A stretch of DNA of 64,000 bases. Source: Tanypteryx hageni (lineage: Eukaryota; Arthropoda; Insecta; Odonata; Petaluridae). Location: positions 67,396,350-67,460,349 of the forward strand of contig CM054113.1 in the NCBI GenBank assembly GCA_028673005.1, in the 5' to 3' direction. The notes under the pieces are model-generated. The model saw only the letters and a program-made list of their open reading frames with translations. It searched no databases and was not told the DNA's origin. This document shows, piece by piece, positions 63,472 through 64,000 of the stretch (position 1 is its first letter; each line of letters opens with the position of its first letter). The position numbers and the translations under genes are program-made.

Positions 63472-64000
63472 GAAAAGACCGTATTGTTATTACTAATATT
63501 TTCTATTCGTTGTAAAGCTAGTCGCTTTTTTCGAGGCATAGCGAAAACACGAGGCACCAACTGGACTGAGATGAGACACTAAATGAACTAAGAAAAAAAA
63601 ACTCGAGACAAAACAAGTACCTTCTTTATTACTCATTATCTGAGTCATTAGCAACCTCCAATGAGGCTAGATAGAGAGAGTAAGAGATAGGAGTTTAAAT
63701 CCCGCTCAGCCATCCCGCACGCCAGATTGGTGTGGCAACGTCGCTACCTACATCAGCATAGGAAATGAAGCGCCTTATGGCTACAAAGAAAATATCTATA
63801 TAAATTTATTAAAAGTCTTTATTAAAAATCTGATTCCTACAAAAAATTTTCTTTATGTCTCTCTTTACAACAGTGTTTTCAGAATTCCTCTATCATTTTT
63901 CCCCACTGACGAGTTTCTTTTTAAAGTTGTAACCCAATTAAAACCATTGTAATTAACATAGAGCTTAGAAAATTATTGCATTGCCTCTATTTTATCTTAG

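Larger units (their letters stand above)
62347..64000 (-). mobile_element. DDE transposon with long, near-identical inverted arms
   Basis: The left arm 62347-62523 and right arm 63824-64000 are inverse copies of 177 bp with a single mismatch by eye, starting CTAAGATAAAATAGAGGCAA. Arms probably extend further outward on both sides, but the window ends at 64000. Between them lie the N- and C-terminal parts of a Tc1/IS630-like transposase on the minus strand. High arm identity points to recent activity. Confidence 0.75.

Overview
This is a 64 kb piece of an AT-rich eukaryotic nuclear genome, most likely an arthropod and probably an insect. Three split protein-coding genes lie on the minus strand with canonical splice sites, separated by long introns packed with transposable-element remnants (hAT, pogo/Tigger, mariner with a DUF4817-type N-terminus, piggyBac, Helitrons, a Jockey/CR1-like LINE with (ATT)n tails, Penelope-like elements with a GIY-YIG domain). 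There is no bacterial gene organisation and no tRNA, rRNA or CRISPR that I could support. The species call is inference from the TE mixture and protein resemblance only.

Host genes, read right to left. (1) 60.6-54.4 kb: the five 3' exons of a TFIIIC-type zinc-finger protein, best matched to GTF3C4/TFIIIC90; its 5' part lies beyond the right edge or in sequence I could not decode. One of its introns (57,919-54,800) has every hallmark of a minor-spliceosome AT-AC (U12) intron. (2) 44.8-40.6 kb: enkurin (ENKUR), four exons, N-terminal exon not found. A 146-bp piece of its first visible exon plus the upstream intron is copied in inverted orientation 3 kb away. (3) 38.2-6.8 kb: an LRRFIP1/2 orthologue, six common exons plus a candidate alternative first exon in a CpG-rich promoter-like block at 27.5-28.9 kb; the 3' end of the gene lies off the left edge or was not found.

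Mobile DNA by region. 0-6 kb: piggyBac fragment, a hAT end, and a hAT with perfect 8-bp target duplications that carries a nested Tigger. 6-10.9 kb: a fold-back element and a head-to-tail array of about five Helitron-like copies. 12.2-25 kb (one LRRFIP intron): candidate solo LTR, a pogo element split by a hAT, two Penelope-like 3' ends tail-to-tail with interleaved inverted repeats and ribozyme-like motifs, and a mariner remnant. 28.9-42.1 kb: small hAT MITEs and fold-backs. 42.8-53.3 kb: LINE fragments, one interrupted by a Helitron whose removal restores the LINE reading frame, and another hAT with 8-bp duplications. 53.5-64 kb: Helitron-like repeats with CT-rich cores, a mariner remnant, and at the right edge a young DDE transposon with near-identical long inverted arms.

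Nothing here forms an operon or defence system. The observations most worth checking are the AT-AC intron, the Helitron array with its LINE empty site, the inverted enkurin-exon duplication, the second LRRFIP promoter/first exon and the Penelope 3'-end architecture. Exon limits were read by eye from splice motifs and phase continuity; no alignment or search was run.
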